Under the pieces are notes generated by a model. It made no database searches, was not told the origin of the DNA, and worked only from the letters and a program-made list of their open reading frames with translations. This document shows positions 31,578 to 43,835 of a DNA stretch of 64,000 bases, piece after piece. Position 1 is the stretch's first letter. Every line of letters starts with the position of its first letter. The DNA comes from Urophycis tenuis (Eukaryota; Chordata; Actinopteri; Gadiformes; Phycidae). Made by a program: the position numbers and the translations under genes. The stretch covers positions 586,001-650,000 of the forward strand of contig JAXIVH010000098.1 in the NCBI GenBank assembly GCA_036785325.1, written 5' to 3'.

Positions 31578-34500
31578 TCAGAGTTCTTGGTGAGTTCTGG
31601 TATGCTTGTCAAGAGTAAGCATGCTGTGGTCACTGTTGTTGCTGTCCTCATTGGCCAGTGAGTTGGTGGAGTGGTGTGCGAGCGCTACCAAGCTTGATGG
31701 TGTTAACGTCCCCTTTTTCACGGTCACATGGTCTTTCTCAGGTGCTGGCATCTCGTGTTGGCCTCCTTTAACACGCTTCCACTTCATCCTTCTGTTCTGA
31801 AACCACACCTTCACCTATGAAGAGGGAGGAACAGGACTTATGATCATTAATGAGCAGGAAGGGTTAAGGGGATACTTGCTTCTTCAAAGTTCACCTCAAC
31901 CCTGCATCATACATCAGAACATCCATCCCCCCGCCCCCAACAACAACAACAACAACAAACCTACCCTCATGCACTTGTATGTTGTACATGTTGGCACTTT
32001 ATAATTGCTCTTTGTACCTTAGCACTTTGCATCTTAGGCCAGAGATGTTGTATACTAGTAATGGTTACCCTAGCAATTGGAATGCTTGAAACTTGTTCTG
32101 GTGACTGCTCACTGTATTAACAGCAATGAAGTGCAATGAACTAACCTTCTATGAACTAACTAACAATGAACAATGAACAATGAACTAACTAACAGCAATG
32201 AACTAACCTTCTTCTGACAAATGTACTTAATTGTAAGTCACTTTTGTAAGTCGCTTTTGTAACTCGCTTTTGATAAAAGCGTCTGCTAAATGTAAATGTA
32301 ATGCTTGACGATGCCCCATAGCCAATGGATATTGGGGTTTGAATACTTTTGAACACTTTTCGACTGGGAGTCGAACACTTTATGCACAAGTCTAACCAAC
32401 TCTAACCCACTTATTACACACTCACATCAAAAATAAAAAGAATATCAAGTCAAAGGTGTCAATTTTATACTTATATGTTCTACTGACCGAACCAACTAAA
32501 TTTTAGCTTCTTTTTATGTAGTTGTTAATATAATTGAAGTAATTATATAATGACCTCAACAGGGGGAAACAGCAGACAACTAGACATGAGGAGGCGGTGT
32601 CTTCTTTCCCCAGGGTCAAGTATGTGCTGATGTATAAAGCCCAGCATTGGATTGGGGGATTGGGGACTGTCTATTTTGCCTGACTGGTTACTTTGTTTAG
32701 TATTTGCGTATCCCATATCAACCACTGAGCTGCTGCCTGGAAGCTGCTAAACCACTGGTAGAGCTGGCAAGCAGTCTTGCCCCTATCACTCCATTACCTA
32801 CTACTGGGCCGCCACAGTGCTGCCTGTATATCATACACCGTCCCAACATGCACACTCATTGAGACACAAAAAAACTGAGAAGGGGCCCACACACATACAG
32901 ACACATAGAAACAGGAAATTAAATTACATTATGAAGCATGCCTGAGCATATAAATATATACACATAATAAAAACACAATGCATCCCTACATATGCACACC
33001 TATCCACATAAGCACACAGTTACTTATAACTACCTGGAGCATGCACTCACATATCTTGAAATACCAACATACCCACACCCACAAGCATACGAAGCACTTA
33101 TGCTCATGTGTACACCAACACTGATTCCCCTGATTCATGTCAGGGTACTGTAGATAGCATATGGAGGATACTGTAAAATGTTCTCATCAACAACGACTTA
33201 TTGCAACTGTACACTTACAATGACACTACTTATGGGCAGCTGTGTGAGGAGCACAGGTATACAAAGTACAAACATGGAAAATTGACATACACTTTAAGAA
33301 ACGTCCTGAATATGGATGACCTTCAGGAGAAAATACCATGACACACACAGACAAGCTGAGAATGTTCAGGAGATCAACCAACCTGAGTGAGCATTTATTT
33401 TTTCGTACTAATACCTGTAGGGCTGTCCAGATTTATTTCAGAATTGCTGATTTCAACATATGGCATCTGGCATGCCGGCTTCCACACCTACAGCATTTAA
33501 CACCAAACATTCTGTGTGCGCATTAACAAAACATCAGACAAACAGCAACAAAAAGTCACTCTGTCAAAACAGAGCTATTCAGAAATATACTATGACATTT
33601 TTAATGGCAAAACGTCTCACACACATAATTTAATTTGTGGCCAGGCTTTTTTAATGGACCACTTTGGAAATCCTTTTCAAACTATTTTGTGATCACACTT
33701 GATGTTTTTATTGATGAAAATGGTCAAATAAACCAAACTAAAACACACACACAAACACATACACAGTAAGCACACTAACATACTTGTCTCTCTGTGAGGT
33801 CAAGGTTGACAGCGATCTCATAACGCCGGAGCCTCGTCAAGTAATTATGGTGTGAGAACTCAGACTCCAGGTCTTGGATCTGCTCCTTTGTGAAGGTGGT
33901 GCGCTCCTTCCTGGGTTTGTTTTTCACGTCGGACTTATAGCTCCCGTCTTTGGAATCTGAAATGAAAAACAAAAAATGTCCAGCCACCTCTGCGTCTCAG
34001 GAAAACATTGAGGAAAACCGGATGTTTAGTAGTACGAAGCAAGGCCTCGATTAAAACAAAAGTGCTGGCTTGAGTCTATTCATTCTGGGTTTAAAAGTGT
34101 CAGCTCTTGCCAAATGGTGAAAACTGTCTCTGGCTGGGCCTCGACCACCATCTTAACCTGCCAGTAGCTGCTTCGTAAGTCCAGGGAACTGAGTCAGCTG
34201 GAACCTGCAATGTAGTCAAGGGCGTTGTCGATTCAGGGTATAGGAGCCCTTGGTGGTGACATCACTCAGTCTAGTCCACACAGAACATCACGCTGTCGTC
34301 CTTCTTCCTCATCAGGATGCCCAGTGCTGCCTATGGGCTATCTGACAAATTCATCACTGTTGCTGTAGCCTGGATCTTTTCCTCTGCTACACAACCCATG
34401 CTGATGGGTGGGGACTAGCTGCTGTCAATGGTATGCTGGACAACCCCTGTCTGCATGCAATGTCAACATGGTTGTCAAGGAGCTCCTTTCGCTTCTTTTG

Positions 34501-36883
34501 TTGCTGGTGATTGAGATGAGACGCTGGTGGTCTTGCATGGCTATCAGGTACCCACAGCTACCGGATGGCCATGCAGGTCTCAGTAGAGGGAAGAGAGATG
34601 GGCAGCTGGCGGCGAGGTAGAGGAACCTTCAGCTGCTGGAGGCCATGTAGGGGACCCTCTTTCAACTTTTCTGCTTGGGCAACAGCGGTCTGGCAGTGGT
34701 CCGGCCGTGGCTTGCCGCAAGGCATACCTGGGTGTGATAGGGTTCCCATGGTGTACCTTGGCCACTTAGCAGAGGTTGGATACGGTTGACGGAAGGCCGG
34801 GCAGAGTGTTCATTGTCAGTATCGCAGCAGCTTTCATCTACTGTAGCTGGTTGTGTCCATGGAAGTTGTTCGGCGGCCGCGGATGCTGACTGACCCATCT
34901 GATATGGCCGGAGGATTTCCAACAACAGAGGCTGGTGGTTTTGCAGCATCTCCATGGCCACCAGGTGGTCACTGAACTCCGGTGGCCTCCCATATTGTGC
35001 TGGAAATTTCCATTTTATCAATCTAAGTTCACTGGCACCATCGTGTTGGACAACTTAGCTGGTCCATCTCGTAAATAGCCTCCGCGACCTCACAAAGCTC
35101 TCAGTCAATTGGTTCCACCAAACCAGACTTCTTTTAAAGACTTGTTACACGGCTGCTATAGATTTGTTATGTGTGCTTTGTCTCTGTGACTATATCTGAG
35201 AATGCAGCTGTGCCATAATGGCACAAAGGCCTAAATATTGGTAAAGCAAACAGCCAGGTGTTACTATTGTAACAAATTTAAAAGGCAGCCTTCACAAAAG
35301 ATTTCACCTCTAGGCTATAAATGTCTACTGACTGTTGGAAGAAAGGAGTGTAGAAAAAAGAAAAAGAAAAAAACCTGGCTTTGGTTTGAGAGGCTTAGCT
35401 TTAAGATAAGAACACCCTTTATTTGTCCCACAAACAGGGACAATTATAATTTATAATTTTATTTCATTAGTAAAGTAAAACTTCTCTGAATTATAGAGGA
35501 ACAAACTACAAAAGTAAAATAACTTTTCTTCAGAAATTACTTTCCTTCTATTAATGTAGCTTCAAATAGAAACGCCTAAAAAACAGCAGTAAATGACATT
35601 TAAATGTAAATGACATTTTTAAATCGACAAATGAAATGATGAGGGTGCAGGGCAAATGTGCACAAAAATGCTTGAAATAATTGTTTAGTCATATAAGAAA
35701 TAATCACATGTTCATTACACATCTCTTCCCCCCAAAAAAGTATGAATGAAATAATGGTATAATATCCCATTCAGTAAGAAGCCGATTGTGCTTTAAAAAC
35801 ACTTTGACTCAGTTTCAAAAGAAAAGAAAAAAAACATGGCACTGCCTTTGAACACAATTATTTAATATAGTGTGTTCAAATAATTGAAAATATATAAAAG
35901 CTGCATTATGAACTATTAAATAGGCCTACACTAACAACAGCAACCATTTATGTTGAGTGAGCAAAAGCAGAATCCCACTCTGATTTAAGTTTAGTATTAC
36001 TTTTGTAATGCATATATCATAAACAATTTAATATCTATTGCCAAGTACCGAAAACATTTTGGTTCTGTTCGTTTAAGTCTAATGTGACTACAAGCATGTA
36101 CCACCCAGGAATCAGCTTGTAGCTTGTTGCAGCTTTGAGATTGTAAAGAAATAAGACCATCAAGACCCAACAATATTCCCTCTAAGAAATAGAGAAAAGT
36201 TAAAGGTGCACCGAGGTGCACTAGTGCATTAGGTGCTCTAATCTATCATAAATTTTTACTTTGATTTCACAATACTGCTAACTTAATTTGTATGGCATTA
36301 AAAAAAAGAAGCAAAAACAGCAAAAAAAGTACAGACACGTGAAGAGCAGACGAGGATCCTTTTTACCTCCAGAAAGTGTTCAACGGTTTAACTGTCCAAA
36401 GATCTCAATATCGGGCTTACCTGAACCATCACTTTTGCTTTTGCTGTTCCGTCTCTCTGACTTGTCTGGACAGTCAGTATGCCACCTATAGTCCCTGGAC
36501 ACACACGATATCCCGCTGCCGTCACCCTCACCTCTCACACCTCCCCCACTGGGCTCGGAGATTCCACACGGATGGACCCCCGAGCAGGGCTCTGGGGACG
36601 AAGCAACCAACGTCACGCTCCGATCTATCCGGGCATCGGGCAATGGCACAGTTGAGGGGATGTGCCCTCCGGACTGACGGTGATGATGATGGAGGGCATT
36701 CTGCTGAGGTTGGGGCCGCCTGCAAAGCCCCTCGTCCCTGGAGTAGATCCATCTGGCTGAGGCGTTGAACAGCTCCGGGTAGGAGACGTGGTCTGTCCGG
36801 CCATGCGGGGGGAGAGAGGCTGGGGTCAGCCCCTGTGCTGGGGTATGTTGGCTTGGTAAACATCCAGATAGAGAGTAATCCAT
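31578..36883 (-). CDS. meox2: Homeobox protein MEOX2 (mesenchyme homeobox 2), complete coding region
   Basis: MEOX2 is a nuclear homeodomain transcription factor of somite, limb-muscle and vascular development. Three coding exons close in frame to 290 aa: 36421-36883, 33784-33956 (173 nt) and 31578-31814. Exon 1 starts MDYSLSGCLPSQHTPAQGLT and holds HGRTDHVSYPEL and a short HHHH stretch. The homeodomain spans residues 169-228, with HHNYLTRLRRYEIAVNLDLT and WFQNRRMKWKR (Gln50, Asn51). Exon 2 ends at ERQ and exon 3 starts VKVWF. The tail has VKKGTLTPSSL and SLANEDSNNSDHS, which match MEOX2 and not MEOX1. I chose ATG 36883 over an in-frame upstream ATG that reads only through a TG repeat. Several helix-1 residues differ from the usual MEOX form (KEQIQDLESEFSHHN). 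Confidence 0.96.
31815..33783 (-). other. meox2 intron 2
   Basis: The intron lies between CAA|GTATGT (donor at 33783) and CTTCATAG|GTG (acceptor at 31815). It includes a common fish interspersed-repeat tail around 32205-32310 (GTAAGTCGCTTTTG, AAAAGCGTCTGCTAAATG). I see nothing coding. Confidence 0.8.
33957..36420 (-). other. meox2 intron 1
   Basis: The intron lies between TCAG|GTAAGC (36420) and TTTCAG|ATTCC (33957). It contains a degraded retrotransposon piece at about 34090-35040 and AT-rich DNA. No extra exon is evident. Confidence 0.8.
34090..35040 (-). pseudogene. Degraded Gypsy-type pol fragment in meox2 intron 1
   Basis: On the minus strand, near 34320 down to 34100, broken frames give RKKDDSVMFCVD, then words resembling PRID-x-ALDYIAGSSW and LDLRS-x-YWQV, the order of an RT domain. 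Upstream (35021-34660) one frame of 119 codons stays open but shows no clear domain. Many frame changes and stops indicate an old copy in the sense orientation of the gene. Confidence 0.55.
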
Positions 36884-36938
36884 TATGACAAGCTGGACAT
36901 TCCACCCGCAGATCTCTTGACCTTCCCCACACCCACTA

Positions 36939-36944
<6 letters not shown>

Positions 36945-37017
<73 letters not shown>

Positions 37018-37047
37018 AACACAAACACACACACACACACACACACT
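36945..37047 (+). repeat. (AC)n microsatellite 60 bp upstream of the meox2 ATG
   Basis: About 100 bp of AC dinucleotides with AAACAC interruptions near 37010-37030. In the gene sense it is (GT)n in the 5' UTR or proximal promoter. Confidence 0.95.
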
Positions 37048-37410
37048 CACACACAGATAGGGATTCTTGTCAATCAAGTCTTGTCTTCTTGTCAAACAAA
37101 AAACAGGATGACTCTAAGAGGAGGGGCAGGAAAATGTCCTCAAAAAGACGGCAAGTTTAGAAATATTGCATTGGAGTCTGGAGATGAGTGCTCCAGCAGC
37201 TGGTGGTACCCTGGTTGGGCCGGATCCGCGGGAGTGGTTGGAAGAAGGAGACTAAAAGGGCACTGAAGCAGGCACCGCTAGCAAGTAGGGGCATGCAGGC
37301 AGTAAGCAGGCAGACGAAAGTTAACCAGATCCCACTAAGGATCTAGAATGACCCAAGGGAAGACAGATCGTCCACAACTATGGGGACACAACTTTCCCTG
37401 GAAAAGTTGT

Positions 37411-37527
37411 GTGAGACGAGGGAGAGGAGGAGGAGGAGGAGGAAGAGGAAAAGGAGGAAGAGGAGGGGAGGGCTCAAGACTAGGGAGGAGGAAGGGGCGG
37501 AGGAAGGGGCTTTGGGAGTATACTGTA

Positions 37528-37567
<40 letters not shown>
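37411..37567 (+). repeat. Polypurine tract (37411-37510) and (AT)n run (37530-37567)
   Basis: A roughly 95-base stretch is almost purely A/G (GGAGGAGGAGGAGGAAGAGG is typical) and is followed by 19 AT dinucleotides. Both lie 0.5-0.7 kb upstream of the meox2 start codon. Confidence 0.9.
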
Positions 37568-37571
<4 letters not shown>

Positions 37572-38931
37572 CAATCAATGGTCAAAAAATGACACTTTTC
37601 AATCATCAGTAGTCTTCATAAAATGTTCAACCTCCTTTCTTCAGCTAAAAGCGGTTGGGGACGGAGCCAAACAATTAAGCATACGGCATAGGGGGACACA
37701 TTTGATAAATTTGATTAATAAAACAATGGATGAATGGGGGATCAATAGGTGAAATAGGTGATCCTATTTTTAAGGATCCTTAGAAAAACATTGTCTGTTT
37801 ACCTGACAATTTAGGGTAATTAGCATATTGTAAAGTGATCCTTCTGATATGATTTCATGTATAGGTACTGGCTGAAGAGTTCTATAACCTTGCAAGACTT
37901 GACAGGGCAGGGTTCATATTTAGCTCAGCCACAGAGATGTTGAGGAGAGAAAAACATAAACGCATTATTCGATTAAAGTACAATAGAGATGAATAATCTT
38001 TATTTATGTGACACTGCTCAATACTCCTGCAATATGCGATAATAAATAGAAAAGTTATGTTGATGTCAATGGTTGAAAAAATGTACTGCCTTTTATAATT
38101 TTAGAATGCTGAACATAATACCCCCTACAGACAGACATTGTCTGGAAGATAGAGCTACAACTGCTGATGAAGTTGCTGAAAGGCTTGTACATCAGTATGA
38201 ATTATGGGATTCTTTGTTGGTGATACATTTTGTGATGCCATGATATATGATCGTTCACTGCTACAGCGCCCCTATCAACTGGTTAAGGAAATCAAATCAA
38301 TCAATCAATATGTCACATATGTCAAGTTACTGTCTACCGATACAAATTGTATGACATTTGTGTTATTTCAGAAAATTGGCAATATTTTGAGATATTTTCT
38401 GTTTTTAAATGCAATGAATTAACATTTATTTTCTGAATCTCTGCAACATTTTCCATAATTTCCATGATGATTGATATGGACGCTGCTATCAATGCCATAA
38501 AATGTTTAAAAAAAAACACAAAGTTTGCGGGTTGTGTTTTTGTGGGGTGACAAGATAATCATGACAAACGGATACTACTTTAAAGGGTTTTTGAAGTGTG
38601 AATGCATCAATAAAGTAAAAGGCATAAAAAGATATGGGATTGATTGTGTTTGTCCATGTCTAACCCATTTGGTCAACTCAAACGGACCCCATTTGTTTTG
38701 CCCATTCTGAGCTAATGCACTCATCATCTGTGACCCCGCCAGTAGCCCACCTGGGCTCACCTCTGTGGGACCAACTTAGTTGACCCAAGTAAGCCCCATA
38801 TAAGGTAGTTAGTTAGGGCCATACCCACTTGGTACCCATGTAGCCCGAGCATTACCCATGTAGGGCCCACATGTTGGCTGGGCCAGAACCCTGTCCTTAT
38901 GATAGCTTATTAGCCTAGCATAAGATTCAAG
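37568..38931. other. Intergenic, no gene seen
   Basis: Mostly AT-rich. The part at 38640-38890, with phrases such as GGGCCCACATGTTGGCTGGG, looks like a decayed interspersed repeat. Confidence 0.35.
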
Positions 38932-39100
38932 ATTCAAGATTCAAGTATCTTTATTGTCAAATGTGCTACATGGCAGGCATATAGCACAGATGAAATTGCA
39001 GTCCTCTCAGACCTGCGGTGCAAAATAAACAATGGACAAACAAAGTAGACAACAGACATCGTACAGACAAACATAGAAACACAGAAACATAGAACTAGAC
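38932..39100 (-). repeat. LINE/L2-type 3' tail, minus orientation
   Basis: Three GATTCAA units precede GTATCTTTATTGTCAAATGTGC, the reverse of the fish L2 tail ending (TTGAATC)n. A second related tail is at 58330 on +. Confidence 0.55.
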
Positions 39101-41538
39101 TCTCGCAAAATTAATTAATTAATACATATTTATTACTAATTGCAAATATTTTATCATAGCCAAACATAGCTATTTGTATGTTTGATGTGCGTTTTGATTT
39201 TTTAAAACACACACACTTAATGTTGATCTTATTCATGTAACTCATCCAGAGGAAATGAAACGTGTAGCCTCAATCATTCACTGATTCATAGTCATAGTCA
39301 CACACCAGCGCCAGATAGAACAGCCCCGCCCTGAGCTAATCCCTGCATGAATTATGCCAAGATCAGGACAAAACCAAGGTGGTTATGACAAGTTATTATT
39401 TCACTATTGTGCCGAAGTGGTCACAATAAATATTATACCACCGCTTCCATAGATGAGCACACAAATTTGAGAAAAAATACAGTTTTGGGGGTAGGTAGCT
39501 CACATGATTCTGAACATTATTATACCATCCATCACAGCCAACAGGTGGGCATCTTTCCAATATTGTTTTCTATACAAATATTCCACAAACATCATCTCTC
39601 CATCTTCACGTTTTTGTAACTTAGCCTACAACATAGCCTACGCTTAAGAAACAATTATCGAAATGATGGGGAATAATTGTTCAACTTGACAGAATATCAG
39701 TTGTCTTTTCGAATGTTAGATTTTACAGCAGCCTCCATGAAGAGCATTCCCGCCTCCCATTGGACAACAGCACCACCATATGGCAGACTGACAGAAGTCT
39801 TATACAGTTTGTGTGTATGTGTTACATAAGCCTATAATTACGCTCTATAACAGTTGCAAATAAGCAAAACTATTGCTGATTTGTAATGATTTTGTAATAG
39901 CTTTGAATTGATCAATGATCAGGAAATGTAACTTCTAACCATATATATATATATATATAAAAACATACACTGTTTATTATGTTCATCTTAAATAAATACA
40001 CTGTATTTACAGCCTCTGTAAGAATATCAATACATTTAGGCCTATAAGCATACGCTTTACGCTTTTTTTATTACATGGTTATTATCAATCAAGGAACATG
40101 ATTTTCTGTAGGGCCTATGTGTGCTTTCGTGTGTAAAACATTAAAAATGTATTTAACTGGCTAAGCTGTTAGAAATGTTACACAGCCCATGCCAAGCCTA
40201 GAGACAATAATGGTAGGCTATATAATAGATAGGCCTACGTGGATAACGGCCTCGCGTGGCTCATTCATAATTTTCCATTCGTACCTTATGATGATCCATC
40301 CAACAGGGGGCAGCAGAACGATTATTCAATGATGCGTTACAGTTATCGCCATATAGGTCTATTAGCCCAACGACGTTAGTTAGGGGTGCAGTTTTTTCCC
40401 TAGTAATAATGACGTGAATTTATGGAAGGTATTCAATTCAAAATGTTTACATTATTATTCGATCTAAAATATTTCAAAAAATCTACTTTCAAAACAAGAA
40501 ATCAACATTCCTCAATTGTCTCATTTTCTGACTTGCATAGCCGTATGAATACAATGGATTCCATCAGTATGTCGAAGTGGATCGGCCTACTGCCAACAGT
40601 GGATTAATGTGATCGTGGAATCAAGCATTAACTATTGAGAGAGATGAGCATCGAGAGCATGTGCGTGGACAGCTGGGCAGTGCTCTTTTTTCTCAGTACC
40701 GTCACCTTCCCATGAACTTTAAGCTCTTTGGAACAAAAATATATAATCTAATTAGATGACAGGGAAGTATAAACGCACAAAAAATAAAAAAGCATGGACG
40801 TCTGTGCTTTAAGCAAGCAGGTTGTGCAGAGGACGATGCTACCCCACAGTAGGCCTACATGTTTGAGAAACAACTTAAATGGGAATAATAGTTACATTTG
40901 TCAAAATGTCAGTTTTCTTAGATACTGTAAAAAAAGTTGATCTATCTATCTGTCTAACATGAAGCATAGTTAATATCATTACCACAAGATCACCTATTCC
41001 ACGGCAAAATACTACAAATTACAGTTAGACACCTTTGCTAAAATGTGAATATAGTGCATACTTCATCCTAATTTAAAGTAGGCCTACTGACATTCATTCA
41101 TTCAATTGTTTGTTAAATCTTTCTAGATAGATTCATGGCATGCTACTGAACTTGCTTTCATCAAGCATTTTGCTTTGATGTTATGTTTGCATTTTACAAT
41201 AAAAAGATAAACAACTATAAGACTTGTACTTGTTTTTCAAAGCATGATTCATTCAAGGATTTTCTATTGTTTTTGGCTACTTAGATCTATTGCTTTAAGC
41301 ATTGGAAATTGACACAAAGGCCTTAAGGCTCCAAATGTTTCTTGTTCACACTGTACAGAAATATCACTGTGCAGTATGATAATGTTTCCTTTAAATACTT
41401 CAAACAGTGTGTGTGGTATTCCTAATTGCTGTTAATACAAAAAAGTCACCTCAAAGTCACCAGAACTTTGAGATTTCTCCTGTTGAGATTTTCAGCCGAC
41501 GTGAATCTGGTCAAATAAATCTATTTCACACAGTTGCG

Positions 41539-41622
<84 letters not shown>

Positions 41623-42970
41623 AATAGGGTCAATACATAACGGGAAAGGTGAATGAACCAAGAAATAATCATTTATGTTCTATTCTGTAATTATACCAGC
41701 AAGCACATTTTAACAATTGCTCATGTGTATGCGTGTTTGTGTGAGGTGAAGAGTGGTTTTCCACTGTTATAAAAGGAGAGGGGGGGGGGGTGCAGCAGTG
41801 CAGGGACATCTAAAAGCCATGAGGTCATCAAGGAGAAGGGGCAAGGATATCGAATGGTTCTGGAGGACTCTGAGGTGTCATGTAATACCTAATGAGTCTG
41901 AGGCACTACCTGATGTTGTTCAAGGATTGTGTGTCAATGGCGATGAGGTAAACCAAGTATCCCCCAAAAATGATGTCAGTATTTAAAAATAAAAATAAAG
42001 TAATCATTACAATTACATGTCTTCTTTGCAAGCAATTATTTACTGAGCACATTGTTAAGGGCATGACCAAGGATGGCCGTAAAAGGAAAAATGTGTCTTT
42101 CATTTGCCAAATATTAGCAAGTTTCTGGTTTAGCTGAAGGCAATGGGATTGTATTTTGTTACCGCATGGTATTGTTACTGGCACACGTTTTCATGTCGGT
42201 GTCAGTTATGTACACACATGGGGAACCAACCCAGTCTCACATCAAAATATGTAGCGACAAATCGGTCCACAGCGGAAAACACATAACATTAAAACACACA
42301 TTCTCTTGGCCTGCATCCACATTACATGATGGTCAAGTTTCAGTCTGCAAAGTCAAAACGGTTGGCTGACATTCTTTTTTATTCTCAGCAGATAATGCTA
42401 TATTTGTAGATAGTTTTGATAGTATACATGCAGTTCGTGGAAGAATAATCAAGATTTGAGTCAGTAGGACTATTTTCACTGAGAGAAATTTAACTTGCAC
42501 AGCATTGTATGCAGGATATACTTTGGAATGAGCTAGATAAGATATGGGGTCTGTTTTATTTGAAACAGGGCCCCTAGAACATGTAAGATTATCACTTTTG
42601 TGGCTGGTAGGTAGTGGGCAGGTAGTGCAAATGAACTTTTGAAGGTCATCAGAAGATTTAAAAAACACTATTTAAGGGGACATAGAAGGACTTGGGAGTG
42701 AGCTTTAGACCTGGGATTTTATATGAAAGAGGGCCACAGGCATCAAAGCATCATTAAATGCTCCATCTTGTGGCATCTCAACCTCTGCAGCGTGCTTCTA
42801 AGATTTTGAGCTGTAAATCTTCACAGACTCACACCAGCACATATAGCCTATCTGAGAGTCAGACCCCTTTATAAAAGATTGTTGTAATGGCCGTGGCACG
42901 TGACCTTTTGACCCCGAACATTAAAAACTCCACATGACACTTGTGATATGCGGGCCCCCACAAATTCTGC
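39101..42970. other. Intergenic between meox2 and sostdc1, no gene seen
   Basis: No coding exon is recognisable. In human this interval contains CRPPA. I looked for its cytidylyltransferase motifs among open frames and saw none. A (GT)n run lies at 41540-41618 and (AT)n near 39944. Confidence 0.45.
41540..41618 (+). repeat. (GT)n microsatellite
   Basis: About 39 uninterrupted GT dinucleotides. Confidence 0.95.
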
Positions 42971-43505
42971 TTAAAGGGATATTCCGCCATTTTTGGAAAT
43001 AAGCTCATTTTCCACCTTCCCTCGAGCAAAACAATCGATCTTTACCCTTTTCCCGTTCATCCAGCCGTTCTGTGAGTCTGGCGGTACAACTTTTAGCTGT
43101 AGCTTAGCATAGATCATTGAATCAGATTAGACCATTGGCATCTCGCCCGCTTAGAAGTGACTATGATTTCCGGAATTTTTCCCATTTAAAACTTGTCTCT
43201 TCTCAAGTTTGAAAGTGCAATAAGACCGACGGAAAATGAAACGTGGCGATTTTCTAGGCTGATTTTACCCAGAACTATACTCTCATTCTGGCGTAATAAT
43301 CAAGGAAAGTTGCAAAGGTACCATAGGCGCAGTGATATGACGCAGCGCCTCAATAGTCCCTGTAGGCTTCTTCCGGCAATACAACCAACGTGATTACCTG
43401 CTATTACCGGTGGTATACCGGGACTATACTTTGAGGCGCGTCATATCACTGCGCCCATGGTACCTTTGCAACTTTCCTTGATTATTACGTCAGAATGAGA
43501 GTTTA
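42971..43505. mobile_element. Foldback MITE, right end missing
   Basis: It starts TTAAAGGGATATTCCGCCAT, the terminus of a common teleost non-autonomous element. Two long arms, 43279-43360 and 43420-43502, are inverted copies of each other (ACTCTCATTCTGGCGTAATA versus TATTACGTCAGAATGAGAGT in reverse) around a 60-bp loop. The expected inverted terminus after 43505 is absent. Confidence 0.65.
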
Positions 43506-43777
43506 GAATAAAATTTTAAACTTAAAAAAAAAAAGACAAATAAACATTAAAACATTATGTAATGCCCATGAAAGCCCCCAGTATTAAGGTAAAAGTATTT
43601 TCTGCTTTTCTTCCCTCAAGATGTCTTTTTGTATCTGGGACTGTATTAGTGGCGTGTGATTTACCACTTTATTCCTACTGAGGGCTTTCAAAAATCCTCT
43701 GCACCTTGTAAGAATGTGAAAAACAACGATAAAGGGCAGTTAACTAACCCCAGGAAAAATTGTGCACCTTTATAGTG

Positions 43778-43778
<1 letters not shown>

Positions 43779-43834
<56 letters not shown>
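43779..43834 (+). repeat. (ATC)n microsatellite
   Basis: About 18 TCA trinucleotides. It would encode poly-Ser or poly-Asp, but no gene is present. Confidence 0.95.

Positions 43835-43835
<1 letters not shown>

Noticed and set aside
31578..36883. MEOX1 instead of MEOX2
   Set aside because: The C-terminal VKKGTL and ANEDSNNSDHS motifs, the His stretch and the flanking genes all indicate MEOX2.
36884..37054. Longer MEOX2 N-terminus from an upstream in-frame ATG
   Set aside because: It would encode a Cys-Val run made by the GT microsatellite. MDYSLSGCL at 36883 fits the MEOX2 start.
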